64,000 nt of DNA from Miscanthus floridulus. Its lineage: Eukaryota; Streptophyta; Magnoliopsida; Poales; Poaceae. Position numbers and translations under genes: made by a program. The notes under the pieces were generated by a model. It had not been told where the DNA came from. It searched no databases and saw nothing but the letters and a program-made list of their open reading frames with translations. The DNA lies in the NCBI RefSeq assembly GCF_019320115.1, contig NC_089588.1, forward strand, positions 115,664,123-115,728,122, read 5' to 3'. Positions 22,331 to 34,905 of the stretch are shown here, in pieces (within the stretch, counting starts at the first letter, position 1; each line of letters opens with the position of its first letter).

Positions 22331-23880
22331 ATGGGAATCATCATCGACATCAACGACACCACTGGGAGGATGTAGCCAGGCAAGAAGATGACCTTGGGCA
22401 GCCTTGACTTCATCGCTGACCTGTTTGGGGACTTGCATCTACAAGAACCCGAACTACCCTTGGAAGAGGAGGAGCAACCTCCCCCGATCTACGCGTTCTT
22501 CACTAGATTGGAGGAAGCTATGAATGTTGGGCCCTGCGCTCTTGCCCAACATCCCAACCACAATGGACACGATGTCTTCACCAAGCTTGACCAAGAGAGG
22601 GATCCCAAGGCCACCCTCTGACTCTAGGAAGATCCAAACTGGACCCCCCGTTCAGATCTACAATTGCTATTCGATCACTTCCTTCCTGGATTTCTAGCCG
22701 GACTAAGGAAAGTGGTGGTAACTCACTCTAACTGTCTTCAACAAGCCCTAGCGAAACCCACCAAACCTTGCACCGAGGATCCCCCCATCTGTGGTACTCA
22801 CTCTCCCGAGTGCTTCGACAACCTAGCTGCCTAGTTCATCAGGATGATCACCAACGATGACAAAGATATGGCCGACATACCGAAAGATTGGGAACTTGCA
22901 AAGGACGACAAGCCTATCCTAGATTTTGATCTTGACAAATACGATCAGTTCCACCTTGATAACCTAGATTTAGAGTAGGAACTACCCAAAGAGGAAGGCA
23001 CTAAGTCCAAGGAGCAACCCGAGTGTTAAATAAATCTATAAGACCCCAAGCCACCTTGGGAAGCACTCGAGAAGCTTGCGCTTGAAAGCGCCACTTCGCT
23101 GTCTAGAGATGTTACTATCTCAGATACCCCATACAAGACTAGCGACGAAGTGCGCCTATGCCTCCTTCATCAGAATGATGATCTCGAAGCGGAGAACAAT
23201 CATCTTCACCAACGACTCAACCAGTCTCTTGACACTTAGCAGATTCGAGTTAAGGACACCCACCCTTCAGGTGGCTCAAACTTGGTAGTCGTCCCTACAA
23301 GACTATTAGGTTGCTTCAATCAGCTCCTAGGGCCGAGCCAACGACGCACCCGACAACTCAAAAGTCGTGGTTCAGTCGAGATACTCCCAAAGTATGCCAT
23401 GGGCCTACCCTGCGCAATTGTTGGCAATGCCTTCCAGGGACCAGGGGCCGACCAACGGGAGGACCTAGAGCATATCGCCCCCAACCCAATCTATGGTCGA
23501 CCGGGGAATGGGTAAGATGCTCACTTGTTGATCAATGCATGGAAACAGGAACACAATACTCATGGCCCTGCCCAGCATTCGACAGCTCCTGGGAAGCAGG
23601 CTCAGCCGCCGATCAAATTTAAGTATACCATCTCAAGAACAGCCTCGATCCCTCGCAAGAGATAGGCTTATCGAGACATGTTTGAAAGGATCATGAACAA
23701 CCCATGTTAGAATCATGGCTTCGTTGTGACCCACCTTGCCAAAGATTGTCTCGCCTACCACAAGTGTATCGATGACCAAGGCCCCAATGCGGCTGCTAGA
23801 AGCTCCATGCTCATCTTCGGTGGCCCTCAAGCCAACCTGGATCAAAGGCTATAGAAGCTGACTCACAAATGAATCTATGC
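22331..23880 (+). pseudogene. gag-like region of element B
   Basis: An ATG at 22331 opens MGIIIDINDTTGRM, followed by a frame with several TAG stops that runs to about 23028. Acidic stretches occur there (PLEEEEQPPPIYAFF, DFDLDKYDQFHLDN). A second block at 23500-23850 includes a gag-type zinc-finger-like NHGFVVTHLAKDC near 23710-23752 and MLIFGGPQANLD. The codon before the first expected cysteine pair is a stop, so the finger is incomplete. Gag would form the particle around element RNA. This copy cannot make a full protein. Confidence 0.6.
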
Positions 23881-23949
23881 GACCGCACTAGCTGCCCTGC
23901 TATACCTACGCTGGTTAGAATGACCAATTACCTATGATCGAAACGATCA

Positions 23950-24580
23950 TCCAGACTAGGTGGTTGAGGTGGACCGATTCCCTCTGGTGGTAAATATGGT
24001 CATTGAGAACACGAGGTTGATGAAGACCCTCATGAATGGTGGCAGTGGCATCAACATCCTTTACAAGGATGCCTTCGACAAGCTTAACATGGACATAAGG
24101 AAGCTGCACGCATCGCAGTCCTCCTTCCATGGCGTCTTCCCTGGGTGGCACGTTATGCCCCTAGGTACGATAGACCGCTTTGTGACATTCGGCGATGTGG
24201 GACACTACCAAAAGGAGACTCTCTTCTTTGAAGTTGTCAACTTCTAGGGACCTTGCAGTGCCATATTTGGGAGGACATGTTACACCAAGTTCATGGCAGT
24301 CCCAAACTATGCCTACCTCAAGCTAAAGATGCTAGGACCGCGCGGCGTAATCACAGTGCTAGGAAAATTCTAGAGCACCTGCCAATGCGAGAGGGACGCT
24401 GTCGAGTACGTAGAGGCCAACAACTTGGACTCGGGGGCTTCGAGTCTCCCCTGCCCGAGGCCATGGAAGAAGCTCCTATCGATGACTCTAGGACAACTGC
24501 CTACCACAACCCTTGACCCGACATCCTCGACTCCGCCACTTGCTTTGACTCCTGTGGCCCTCGTCGTCAGATCTTGAGAA
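23950..24580 (+). pseudogene. Gypsy aspartic protease domain (element B)
   Basis: An open segment (23960-24247) reads VVEVDRFPLVVNMVIENTRL and then LMNGGSGINILYKDAFDKL. It is followed in another frame by CYTKFMAVPNYAYLKLKM and GPRGVITVLGKF. The retropepsin motif normally has Asp before GGS; here the codon at 24035-24037 encodes Asn. The segment after 24247 needs a frameshift and includes a TAG. The C-terminal part (about 24400-24580) is Pro/Thr/Leu-rich. No reverse transcriptase follows. Confidence 0.8.
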
Positions 24581-25139
24581 GGCTGCCAATGATCCACGGT
24601 TACGTTGGCCTTTTATTTTTTCTAAATTTTAGTTATCATTCACATCTTGCAAAGAACATTTATTTGTTACATGAATAAACTGTGATCTCTCGAGTCCCTT
24701 AAGAAGAACCTCTCTGAGTTGCTTGGGGGATAACCTTTGCAGTTGTTGTGTTCCTATCTAGCATGTTCACATGTTATACTAACTTTCTACATGCTTGGGG
24801 GCTACAATGATAGCCATATGTGTCGCCCACACTTACTCTCTCAATCGATCAATGTCTCATAGGCCATGAAATGGTATAAGTGACTTAACAAGACCTTGCA
24901 TGGACTCAACCAAAGTGTTTCATCTTGGTTGAATAATCCCAAGGAAGTTAGTCAAAAGCTTAAACCAGCATCAAAAACTAAAGACACTAAAAGATAGAGC
25001 ATATAAAGTCGGGTGCAGCACATTACAAGATGACCTCAAGCACTGCCCGAATCTTCTGATAAGTTAGGCATACTGCCCTATACTATAACGGAGAGATCCA
25101 CATCACAAATTATGGCCTCGGAAGGTTCTATGGCATGTT

Positions 25140-28100
25140 GCTGAATCTATCTATACAACATGGGATCTATGTCAATAGGTTTCCCTCTGATGGAGCCGAT
25201 GTTAAGGTCAGTGTAGATTGCCCGGATGGTCAACAACGCCATGTGCGCCTTAGTGGAAAAGCCATATAGGGCAACTTCCTCCAGGCTCCTAGGGATCCCC
25301 CATAGTTGGGAAGCCACCTCTAATGAAGAGGCGGCTACACTCTGGAGCTCGTATTCAAGGGATGACACCTGTGACGCATACTTCACCTCCATGGCCGGAA
25401 GGGTCCCTATGTGTAGCTATTCAGCTTTAGCAGCCACGGCCTCCAGGTTCACATAATCAAACATACACTCAGCAAGCTCATTCTTAAGGTGTCTCGCCTT
25501 AGACGACTCCACTACGAACAAAGTGTGTTAGTCCAAAAATCCGCATACAATCAGAACACGATTCATTACTAAAAACAAAACATAACTTGGATCTACTTCT
25601 AGAGCTTCTCTGTCTCTTCCTGAGCAAGCGCCGGCTTCCGCCTCTCCTTCTAGTACGTAGAGCCAGAGGCGCAAAAGGCAGCCTTCTCTTGGGATAACCT
25701 GACAATAGCCTTGGTACCAGCTGAAAAGGCAATAAAGGTTTTATAAGCCTCACCAAACACTAAGGAGAAAGGTTCTGACAGAAACCCTACCTAGGTAGGG
25801 TCTCATCCTGATGATGCTTTAGGGACATCACCTCTCCCTCTACCTTGGCTATCTGTGCCTTCGCTTCATCGCCAGGCTGAGAGAACCTCTCTCGAATGAA
25901 CATGGATTTGGCCAAGGAATTCTTTAGAAGATACTACAAGATTAAGACAACATAAGTCTTAGCACCATTCAGAATGAATCAACCAAAGACTCAGGGGCTA
26001 GACCCATTAGGTCCATTGTTTGGCCCAAGTATACACCAAGGGTGACACTCGCCTAGGTGCAACCATTAGTTCAGCGCTTGGGGGCTAGAACTCCCGACGC
26101 GGATCATACCTCCTCCAAGGTAGCGCTAAGGGACTCCACAGCTGAGATGCTCTTGGTCTTCATGTTTTCGGCCAGGTCTCATAGCATAGTGAACAAACTA
26201 TCCGCATGTTTCACCATCCCATCCAACTCTCTGAAGCCGGAGACAAGATGGTGTCGTTCCTCGACATCATCAAACAAGCTCTTGCCTTCAGCGTCGAAAG
26301 CTGTTGTGATGGACCTCCCCCTACTCATTCAGTTCAAGACCCAAGAGGGGCCAGGCGGATGTCGTCCACCTGTGAACGAGATTCAATTCGCAGCAACACT
26401 CTCACGAGGTCGTCCTCTAGAATAACTTCCAAGGACAACCCTGACGGATCAAGCTCACTAAGCAGCTCAATGACAGGCTCTTTCCCTCAAGAACCCACGC
26501 TGGGAACCCGAGCAGGTTCACCTTGCACAGGCCACACACTGGGTCATTGGAGAAACATCTTCCTGAGCATCCTCCAAATGTGGCATGCTTGTGACGATAC
26601 CAACCACGAAGTCTTTAAGGGTAACAGTGACCCAAATCTTCTCTAAAATACTCAAATCCTCACTCTCGTTCGAGCAAACTCCTGGAGCTATGATCTCTCT
26701 AGCGCTGTCTAGCACAATTGCTTAGGGCAACCTCTTGGTTGATAAGGTCTTTGAAGGTGCCCAAAAAGCAAGCATCAGGAACTCATCACCCAACAAAATC
26801 GCGAGATAAAGGAATTGAACTTACATGTTCTCATCACTGGGAACATCCAGCAGTGCAGGCCTCTTCAATTGCCTATGCGTGGTCCCAGAACCTTGCTCCA
26901 AGGGGAAATACTCCACCTTCAGGCCAAAGTCACCAATGACTAAGACCGTAATGACTGATGGCTTGTCTTTGGTGGGCCTAGGTGACCCCAAAGCTCTCAG
27001 CACTATGAACAATTCATGGTAAGCCAAATTTACATACACCAAGGCCATGACCGACCGAGGATAACTGGCGTACCTAGCACTAACGATGCCTGCTCTCAGC
27101 ATTGCCTCTTCTTCTTCCTCTCCATTGCTTCCTCAATCTCATTGGTGCTTGCAGATTCTACTGTAGCCATGTGCCTCCTCATCTGCAACTGTCACATCTT
27201 GGGCAAGGAATAGGGACAATGGCACTCAACTCCTCTCGAAGTGTGGGCATCTCGCCATTACTTGTGGATGTCTCCACATCATTGGTCCTGTGCTCCTTGA
27301 CCTTGTCCAAAGCGGACCTAGAGTGGTACTTTTTGTGATCCTATAAAACAGAGCAAGTTACACGAGGAAATCAGGATGAGTTGTCAACTGATCACCGAAC
27401 AACTGACACCTTACCGAGTTATTGTTGTCTCTTGGCTTTGAGCTCAGGGGATCCACTAGATGGTCTTTGCCTATGAGGTGGGATTTTGGACCCAGCACCT
27501 TGTTGGTAACAATTAGCACCTAAAGCACGGTCATCGGCTTGATGGGCTCTCATAATTTACTAACAGCATCGAGAGAGTCACACATCAGGGGCACACCTTC
27601 CCTCAGGGGCTGGATCCACCTCTAAAAGAAGGCCGCTAGGCAAGCCTGACTGGTAACCCCTATCCTCCAATGATAATCCTATTGGTCACTCTCCAGTTCA
27701 TCCACCTCTTCTAGCTTGGACTCGAGAACTTCCTCTTTCTCTACCGCTAGCAGAGGGGGTAGGAGCTTGTGGGAAAGGCTAGAGTCGAGCAGTCATAAAC
27801 ATAAAACCACTTCTTCACCCAATTCAGGATGTTTGAAGGGAGATCGATATGAAAGAATGGAGATTTGTCGATCGTCTTGATCCAAAGGCTGCCGGTGACC
27901 TTCCGGTCCGATTGAGGAAGAACGTCAAAGCAACAACAGAACAACTCCTAGTGGGCTTCGATCCCCGTGAAGTCTTCACAATAAGAAATGAACATCTCTA
28001 GAAGCATGATCCCATTTGTGGTCAGGTGGTGTACCTATGCGTCATTGTATCAGAGGAGATCTCAAATGAACCAATGGAAGGGCACCCCAAATCCACGACG

Positions 28101-28390
28101 AAAGAAGTCGATGAAGACTACAATTTCACTAGAATTAGGGGCGGACACGTCCTGGCCAAGGGCACACTTATAACCCATAAGCTCCCTTGGTGCCAAGAAT
28201 CCCCCAACCACAAGATTCTTGATGTCCTCCTCCGTCGCCGTCGGCACTCCCATGGAGAACTAGGGATGGGACTCCCTCCCCCTTTGATCTTCGAGCCCAT
28301 ATCTTCTTCACTTACCAAACTAATGCTTTCTATTTTCTTGGCTAGGGTCTTTCTTCGGGCCATGACTGCAACTATCGGGAGCAGGATCTA
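25140..28390 (-). pseudogene. Antisense additional ORF of element B (Transposase_28-like N-terminal domain, coiled-coil C-terminus)
   Basis: Reading the minus strand from about 28390, the N-terminal domain includes EEDIKNLVVGGFLAPREL, GQDVSAPNSSEIVVFIDFF and RRGFGVPFHWF (28253-28062). It continues, with stops, through ILNWVKKWFYVYDCSTLAF near 27850-27790. This resembles the 'putative gypsy type transposon' (Transposase_28) domain found antisense in grass Tat-type gypsy elements. The C-terminal part (25520-25147) is helical and coiled-coil-like (LEYELQSVAASSLEVASQLW). Many stops and frameshifts make it non-functional. The biochemical role of these ORFs is unknown. A weak TATA-like sequence lies near 28491-28500, but it reads better on the plus strand. 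Confidence 0.65.
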
Positions 28391-28499
28391 GATGTGACGA
28401 CGTCTGCTAGGTCAAGGTAAGGAGAGGAGTGAGCACTACTACTTCTGTCGGCAGTGGCAAAGGGACAGACTGTCTCCACCCTTGGCTAACCTATAAAGG

Positions 28500-30394
28500 C
28501 GGCTAATACAGGTCAAAAACTCTTATGGACCCTGGGCCTGAGGCCCAAAATTGCTGGTAAAACTGGGTGGACCAACATTTGGGCCCCACGAAAGCGGTAG
28601 GTGCAGTCGATGATTATGGACCAGAATCACAAAAAGCAAACCCTACCATTTCTAGAGTGAGGGGGATGTTCAGGGGGGTCGACAGCCGATCCTAAAACCT
28701 CTTGCCTCGAGGCTACATAAATCTCTTGAATATTCAGACAGGCTCCAAGTACCTTATTTCAGTGCCTGTGTGACCTTCCTAGGGAAACCGAAAAACTGGT
28801 CAGCCCATGGCTGGAACCAAAGTATGAGCTCCTAAAATCTAGAAAAGGAGTTTTATGACGTGCTCCAACTGGTCAGGCTTTGTCCTACCGCTTCCGGATA
28901 GCAGACATTCACATGTTCTACCCATTATTAAATCGACAGAATAGCATACACCACAGCCCTAGAGGTTTACATGTGTTCCATATTCACCCAGCTGATCTTT
29001 GAGCTTTCGGGATTGCTAGCTTCCCGAGCCACGAATGACCACACTTGGTCGGAGTAAAATTTCAGATCGAGTACCTTGCATAACCCATAGTTATGCGAAC
29101 TACCCATCGGGTCGGGAAGGGGGCTAGTAAAAATGCAAGGTCAGGTTCGATTGAACGAAAATCTTCAAGCCACCCGATTTAATCGGGACACAGGTAGTAG
29201 TGTTCAAAATGAACAAAAGTCATTCTTTTTCGATTAAACTATGCTGCATTTTACATCATCAGGTTTACAATAACCAAAATCCATCAGAAACTACTACAGT
29301 TATGATAAGCTTTCTAAGCACAGGTTTGACTTCGCCACTCAAGCGATGGACATCTTGTGAAGTGTAGAAGTCGGACAAGGGGCCACCTTGACCCTCACCT
29401 CACTTTCCACCTTCATGAGCACAGACGATGCTCGGAAGACGGCTTCGGGAGTGCCACCTCACGGAGTTTCCTCTAACATCCAAAAGGAGGAGCCCCGCGA
29501 GGAGGGCAGCTTGTGCCATCTTCTGTGGTGTCCGAGAGGAGCGAACGACATCGATTTGGTGGCATCGAGCATCCAAACCGATACACAAGAACACCTAGGT
29601 CGAGATCTATGGGGTCAACAGTTTTCTAGCAACAGCAAGCCACCCTTTGCCTTATAGGATTCCCTACAGATATTCTGACCCGGAAAGCTCCCGCTGCACT
29701 GACCATCGGTGAGCCCGGCCGCCATTCCCTCGGCGACCCTGGGCCAGCCAATGGTATTGTTCCTCCCCATCTTCGTGGAACTTTCTCTAACACCCAAGGA
29801 TAACAGTGTTGCCAGGCCTGCTATAGGAACTCGCTCTTGAAAGCTTTATCCTAGCGTCGGCGTGACCGCCGAAATAGCCATGAACCATGGCACACAAGCA
29901 GAATCACCACTCTCACACTCTGTCTAAGGCTAGGGAATTTGGGGAAGAAAGGAGGGGTGAGACTCACTAGCCTCCCAACCCCTTGCTCAAATAAGCGCCC
30001 TGAGGATGGTGGTAGGAGAGTGGGTGGTTGGCATTAAAAACACGTTCAGGCATCGAGAGGGTTCCACAAAGTAAAAGCATGGGAAATTACATGGTTCGAG
30101 TTCCCAGGCACCACTATTCTTTTCTTTTACAGGATTCAATGAGGCGCATGCGATGCGTTCAAACGGGTGGGAGACTTCCACCCAAAGGGATCCCAAAACT
30201 CGAGAAGGCATTACTGCTAGTTAGTGCAACACGCAGAGTCGTCCTGATATTTGGGACGTTCTAACTGTATTCAAGCATATCGGCACCCGAGAAGTGTTCA
30301 TCGGTACCTACGGCGCCCGATCGTTATAGGGACTCACAACACCCAAAGGATGGTATAGCTATATGAGCCCTTCATTAAATCCTGCGGGGGTTAC
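28500..30394. other. 3' spacer of element B
   Basis: Non-coding internal sequence between the antisense ORF and the 3' LTR. Open frames here are short and lack recognisable motifs. The region ends in a purine-rich tract directly before the LTR. Confidence 0.5.
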
Positions 30395-30890
30395 TGACAG
30401 AGATATGGGCCCGGGGTACCCTCACCGACAATATATCTGCCCATCAACGGAGGAGGACCGAGGAGGAAGCCTGTTAGGACTAGGCACAACTACCTACAAG
30501 GAGATCATGACGTATCAAGGTTATCTACCGCCATCACAGCTATGGTAGGATGGAATTGATTTATTGTAACCAACTAGGAATCCAATCTGTAGCACTGATC
30601 GCCCTCGTTGTAACCCTACCCCTCTGCCTATATAAAGAGGGGTAAGGGCTCCTCGATCGTCATGTCCACCATGACACCATCGCCTCATTTCCATTCTACC
30701 TCGTAGCTAGGAGCAACAGACCCCTGTAACCGAGCATATGAATACAAGAAGGAGTAGCAACTGGACTTACGACTTTTACTCGCTTCCCGAAGGCCCGAAC
30801 CAGTATAAATCTCTGTGTCTCGTATGCAACCATCTGGATCAATCTACGTGATCACGTTGCTAGGCATTGCCGGAGCTAAACAATCTGACA
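30395..30890 (+). repeat. 3' LTR of element B
   Basis: Starts TGACAGAGATATGGGCCCGG and ends ACAATCTGACA, 496 bp, with the TATA box CCTATATAAAGAGGGG near 30628-30643. It is complete, unlike the 5' partner. Confidence 0.85.
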
Positions 30891-31545
30891 CATGTTGGCC
30901 TCTAAACCCTCAAAATGCATTTTTAGGACTACAACTCTCAAAAACTTTCATTTTAAGGTCCTCAAACTTATTGTGGTGTCCCATCTAGGACTAAATAAGG
31001 TCCACATATTGTCTCTAAACTCTAGTGCTCCATGTACATGCTATCCCTCTCACTTCTTGTTACATCTCCATGATCCCCACCCCCTATCTCTACATTCAAA
31101 TTAGTGTGGCATCGCATCATCATCATGAACTCGTGATCGCCACCCCATGCATGTCTTCATCGTCCTCCACATCAAAGGCCACAACATCATAAGTAGCGGT
31201 GACAGCAAAGCTTGTGCTCCTTAGATGGAGGTAGGCAAATGATTGCTTTGCCATTAAGTTCCTTTTTCGGTCAAGAATGATGTATGGATCAAACCATTGT
31301 GGCATGTGCCATCATGATACAGAATATATCGAGTCTATTTGGACCTAAGTGACACAACATGTCATATTTATTTAGGGACCTATAACATACACAAAGGGAA
31401 GTTTGGGGACCTAAAAGTAGAATTTTGAAAGTTTGGGACTAACATGACACACAAATAAAGTTCAAGGACCTAAAAGATGTATTTTAAGAGTTTGGTGACT
31501 TGAATGACATGTCGAGCCGGGGTCAAGGACTGCCCGCATAATCTT
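30891..31545. mobile_element. Non-autonomous element with inverted subterminal repeats
   Basis: The left part contains CTCTAAACCCTCAAAATGCA, TTTTTAGGACTACAACTCTC and TTTTAAGGTCCTCAAACTTA. The right part contains, inverted, AAGTTCAAGGACCTAAAAGA, GTTTGGGGACCTAAAAGTAG and AAGAGTTTGGTGACTTGAAT. So arms of more than 100 bases with repeated 'aggtcctcaaactt' words face each other. The middle (31100-31310) has no gene. The structure suggests a MULE-like or other TIR element, but family and exact ends are not resolved. Confidence 0.45.
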
Positions 31546-31599
31546 TTTTTTTTCAAAACAAATAAAACCAAAACATGCACGAGCCGTCATCCCGCACAC

Positions 31600-33127
31600 C
31601 GCTGCTTGGTCACTCACTAATGTGTGCCACTCCTCCGTGACTCCAACTTTCTATCATCTTGACTGGAAGGACACAGCGGGAAACTTTATATATCCTAATA
31701 AATGGTCTTAGTCTGTTAACTAGGGCATTTAATTAATACGTGGCACATGATAGTTACGTTCAATGTATTCTTTTATTTGGATTTTTTATTATGGTCTTGC
31801 TTAGTCCTTTTGAATAGCTTCGATGGATCCATCCGCCTGCCTCTTCACAGGATTGGCTTAATCCTGTAAGAAAGTATATATTTTGACGGGAGCCATCTAG
31901 ATTGTTCCTCGGTCAGGGTTGCTTTTTTTTTTGAATTAATTGTCGTGTATACTGACATGGTATCCTATGTTTGGCACATGCTCTATCTATTTGATTGGTC
32001 TAGTGCAGGTCAAAAATAAGGGCAGTCCTAATGAAAGAAACTAGTAATTTCTATAACATAGGATACCGCACAAAAAAAAGTACTACTTTTCAACCTATGG
32101 TTTCTATGAACAATAATTATTTTCTCTTTCTCTTTCTCAACTCTATCTTCTTCCTCCAATGGGAGTGCGGCATGAGCCCCTAGAAATTAGTGGTTTCTCC
32201 CCAATGGCGATTTCATGGTTTCTTGGTGCATTGGGTCAAGAGAAGACATGATTTCTTCATGAGGAAACCATTTCTAGGATTTTTGCTCTCTTTTTTCATT
32301 AATTACGTTACCATGTTAGCGTTTTGTCTACGTGATAAGTCATTTAACAAGAATAGAAACCATCATCAATACACCATTGTGGACTGCCCTAATAATACTA
32401 CACGGCGTTTATCCCAGCAAGATGACTTAAAGTAATCAATGTACCTCCCCTGTTCATAGGTCACTGCAATGGTGAGTCCTCCAAATATAAACCATTTTAA
32501 TGTGTGGTCTTGCTTTGTCTTTTTTATTACTCCGTCTATCCCATAATATAAGCTGCCCACATATATTAATATTGAAATCTGGTTATCTGTGCCAAACAAC
32601 TAGTATAATCATTTCAAATTTTTAGTATAAAAGCAATTACGTTAAATTTTTATTTCAGATTAGTACAATCATACCTTTTATTTTATAGAGGAGGGAGTAT
32701 CACGGCTAGTGAACGAACCTTTCACATGACAGTAGCTGTAAACATGACATCTCGATTGAAGGGACACTGACAAGGTAATATATTGTAATAAATAGTCGTC
32801 GCCTGTTAAGTCAAGCTTTTCTTTTATGGTCTTGCTTAGTCATTTTAGTTAACTCTCATTGATCCATCCACTTGCCTCGTCACAAGATTGGCTTGATCAT
32901 GTGAGAAAGCTTACATATTTTGATGGCACCGAGCTTGATGATTGCTCTGTCATAATTGTTTTCTTGGAGTTATTAGTCTATATTGAAAAGGTATCATATG
33001 TTTGGCCTGTTCTCCGCATAATGGAACTCAGGTCAGGAGTGGTCCTGAAATCTACCATATACATCCTTAAATTTAAAGGCAGGGCGAATTCTTAAATATG
33101 TCATAGGAGTGTTTTACATCCCATAAT
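31600..33127 (+). repeat. Tandem segmental duplication, copy A
   Basis: About 1.5 kb of non-coding DNA starting GTGTGCCACTCCTCCGTGAC (near 31621) and ending CATCCCATAATGCCTTT. It matches copy B (33128-34905) almost throughout, apart from MITE insertions. Copy A contains a 380-bp MITE (32020-32399) that copy B lacks, and lacks the two MITEs of copy B. Confidence 0.85.
32020..32399. mobile_element. Tourist/Harbinger-like MITE, copy 1
   Basis: Termini GGGCAGTCCTAATG and GTGGACTGCCC with flanking TAA on both sides (32017-32019, 32400-32402). The paralogous position in copy B (about 33870-33885) is an empty site with a single TAA, proving insertion. 380 bp, no coding capacity. It is in the opposite orientation to the related MITE at 34457-34825. 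Confidence 0.85.
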
Positions 33128-33656
33128 GCCTTTGTGTGCCACTCCTCGGTGACTCCAACTTTCTATCATCTTGACTAAAAGGAGAGCGGGAAGCTTATAT
33201 ATGCTAATAAATGGTCTTAGTCTGTTAACTAGGGCATTTAATTAATGAATATGTGGCACATGATAGTTAGGTTCAACGTATTCTTTTATTTGGAATTTTT
33301 ATTATGGTCTTGCTTAGTCCTTCCAATTAGCTTTGATGGATCCATCCGCCTGCCTCCTCACAAGATTGGCTTAATCCTGTAAGAAAGAATATATTTTGAC
33401 GGGAGCCATCTAGATTATTCCTCGGTCAGGGTTTTTTTTTGGATTTAATTGTCGTGTATACTGACATGGTATCCTCCTAATGTTTGGCACGTTCTGTATC
33501 TATTTGATTGGTCTAATGAGTAAACAAACGGTGATCTAATGTTTATTATTTCTCGTTTAGAATAACATTGGCTACACGTGGGTACTTCATATGTATGATT
33601 CAACTGGAAGCAACAACATGGAATGAATTGAATGACTCGGGCGAGCAGTACCTTTT

Positions 33657-33878
33657 GACTAAACAATGTAATGCTACATCAAAGAGAAAAAAGCAAGCTC
33701 GCCATGACTAAGACTTCTACACTACCTTATTGCAGAACAAGTGGAGGTCAAAAATAATAATATTCTTGACTAAACAATGTAATGCTACATCAAAGAGAAA
33801 AAGTAAGCTCGCCATGACTAAAACTTCTACACTACCTTATTGCAGGACAAATGGAGGTAAAAAAATAATAATACTACC
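33657..33878 (+). repeat. Short tandem duplication, 111-bp unit
   Basis: GACTAAACAATGTAATGCTA starts at 33657 and again at 33768. The two units continue in parallel through ACTTCTACACTACCTTATTG. Copy A lacks this local duplication. Confidence 0.85.
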
Positions 33879-34086
33879 CGGCGTTTATCCCAACGAGATG
33901 ACATCAAATAATCAATGTACCTCCCCTGTTCATAGGTCACTGCAATGGTGAGTCCTCCAAATGTAGCCAATTTTAATGTGTGATCTGGCTTTGTCTTTTT
34001 GATTATTTCTCCGTCTATCCCATAATATAAGCTGCCCACATATATTAATATTGAAATCTGGTTTTCTGTGCCAGACAACTAATATA

Positions 34087-34224
34087 GGCCCTGTTCGGCT
34101 TACCCCATATTCGGCTTGTTCGGCTTCTTTTTTCAGCCAGAACAGTGTTTTTTTATCACAACAATTCAGCCGGAAGAGTGTTTTTCGGCCAGTTTCAGCC
34201 AAGTTTCAGACTAACGAACGGGCC
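34087..34224. mobile_element. Small MITE with GGCCCTGTTCGG ends
   Basis: 138 bp, starting GGCCCTGTTCGGCTT and ending AACGAACGGGCC, flanked by ATA on both sides (34084-34086, 34225-34227). Copy A has the empty site at about 32600-32612. No coding capacity. The 3-bp duplication and the end sequence fit a Tourist-like element. Confidence 0.8.
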
Positions 34225-34456
34225 ATAATCATTTCAATATTTTAGTACAAAAGCAATTGCATTAAATTTTTATTTCCAATTGGTACAATCATGCCTTTAG
34301 TTTATAGAGGAGGGAGTATCACACTAGTGAACAAAGCTTTCACATGACACTAGCTGTAAACATGACATCTTGATTGAAGGACACTGAAAAGCTAATATAT
34401 TGCAATAAATGGTTGTCGCCCAGTTATGTCAAGCTTTTCTATTATGCAGTTGCTTA

Positions 34457-34825
34457 TGGCAGTCCCAATGGTGCATTGATGATGGTTTCTATCCTCATTA
34501 AATGACTTGCCATGTAGGTAAAACGCTGACATGGCAACGTAATTAATGAAGAAAGAGAGCAAAAATTATAGAAATGGTTTCTTCATGAAGAAATCAGGTC
34601 TACTCTTGACCCAATGCACCAAGAAACCATAAAATCATCATTGGGGAGAAACCACCAGTTTCTAGGGAGCTCGTGTCGCACTCCCATTGAAGGAAGATGA
34701 TAGAGTTGGGAGAGAGAAAGAGAAAATAATTATTACTCATAGAAACCATGGGTTGGAAAGCAGTACTTTTTTGGTGCGGTATCCTATGTTATAGAAACTA
34801 CTAGTTTCTTTCATTGGGACTGCCC
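34457..34825. mobile_element. Tourist/Harbinger-like MITE, copy 2
   Basis: Termini TGGCAGTCCCAATGG and CATTGGGACTGCCC, flanked by TTA on both sides (34454-34456, 34826-34828). It is the same family as 32020-32399. Copy A has the empty site near 32836-32845. 369 bp, non-coding. Confidence 0.85.
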
Positions 34826-34905
34826 TTAGTCATTTTAGCTAACTCTCATCGATGCATGCACTTGCCTCGTCACAAGATTGGCTTGATCACGTGAGAAAGT
34901 GATGG

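Larger units (their letters stand above)
21913..30890 (+). mobile_element. Gypsy (Tat-like) retrotransposon B, lacking RT and integrase
   Basis: Two related LTRs (21913-22278 and 30395-30890) flank about 8.1 kb. The leader after the 5' LTR is GTTGGCGGGCCAGGTAGGGG (22279-22298). Sense coding is limited to a gag-like region and a protease (22331-24580). No reverse transcriptase, RNase H or integrase is visible. The rest holds an antisense ORF (25140-28390) and spacer. A purine-rich tract (CTGCGGGGG, near 30381) precedes the 3' LTR. The 5' LTR lacks its first 126 bp. The LTRs differ at roughly one base in ten over the first hundred aligned positions by eye, so the insertion is old. Confidence 0.8.
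33128..34905 (+). repeat. Tandem segmental duplication, copy B
   Basis: Starts GTGTGCCACTCCTCGGTGAC and parallels copy A with a period of about 1507 bp. It ends at GATCACGTGAGAAAG (about 34905), where a 3.7 kb insertion begins. The continuation of the unit reappears at 38639-38885. It contains two MITEs absent from copy A. Confidence 0.85.
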
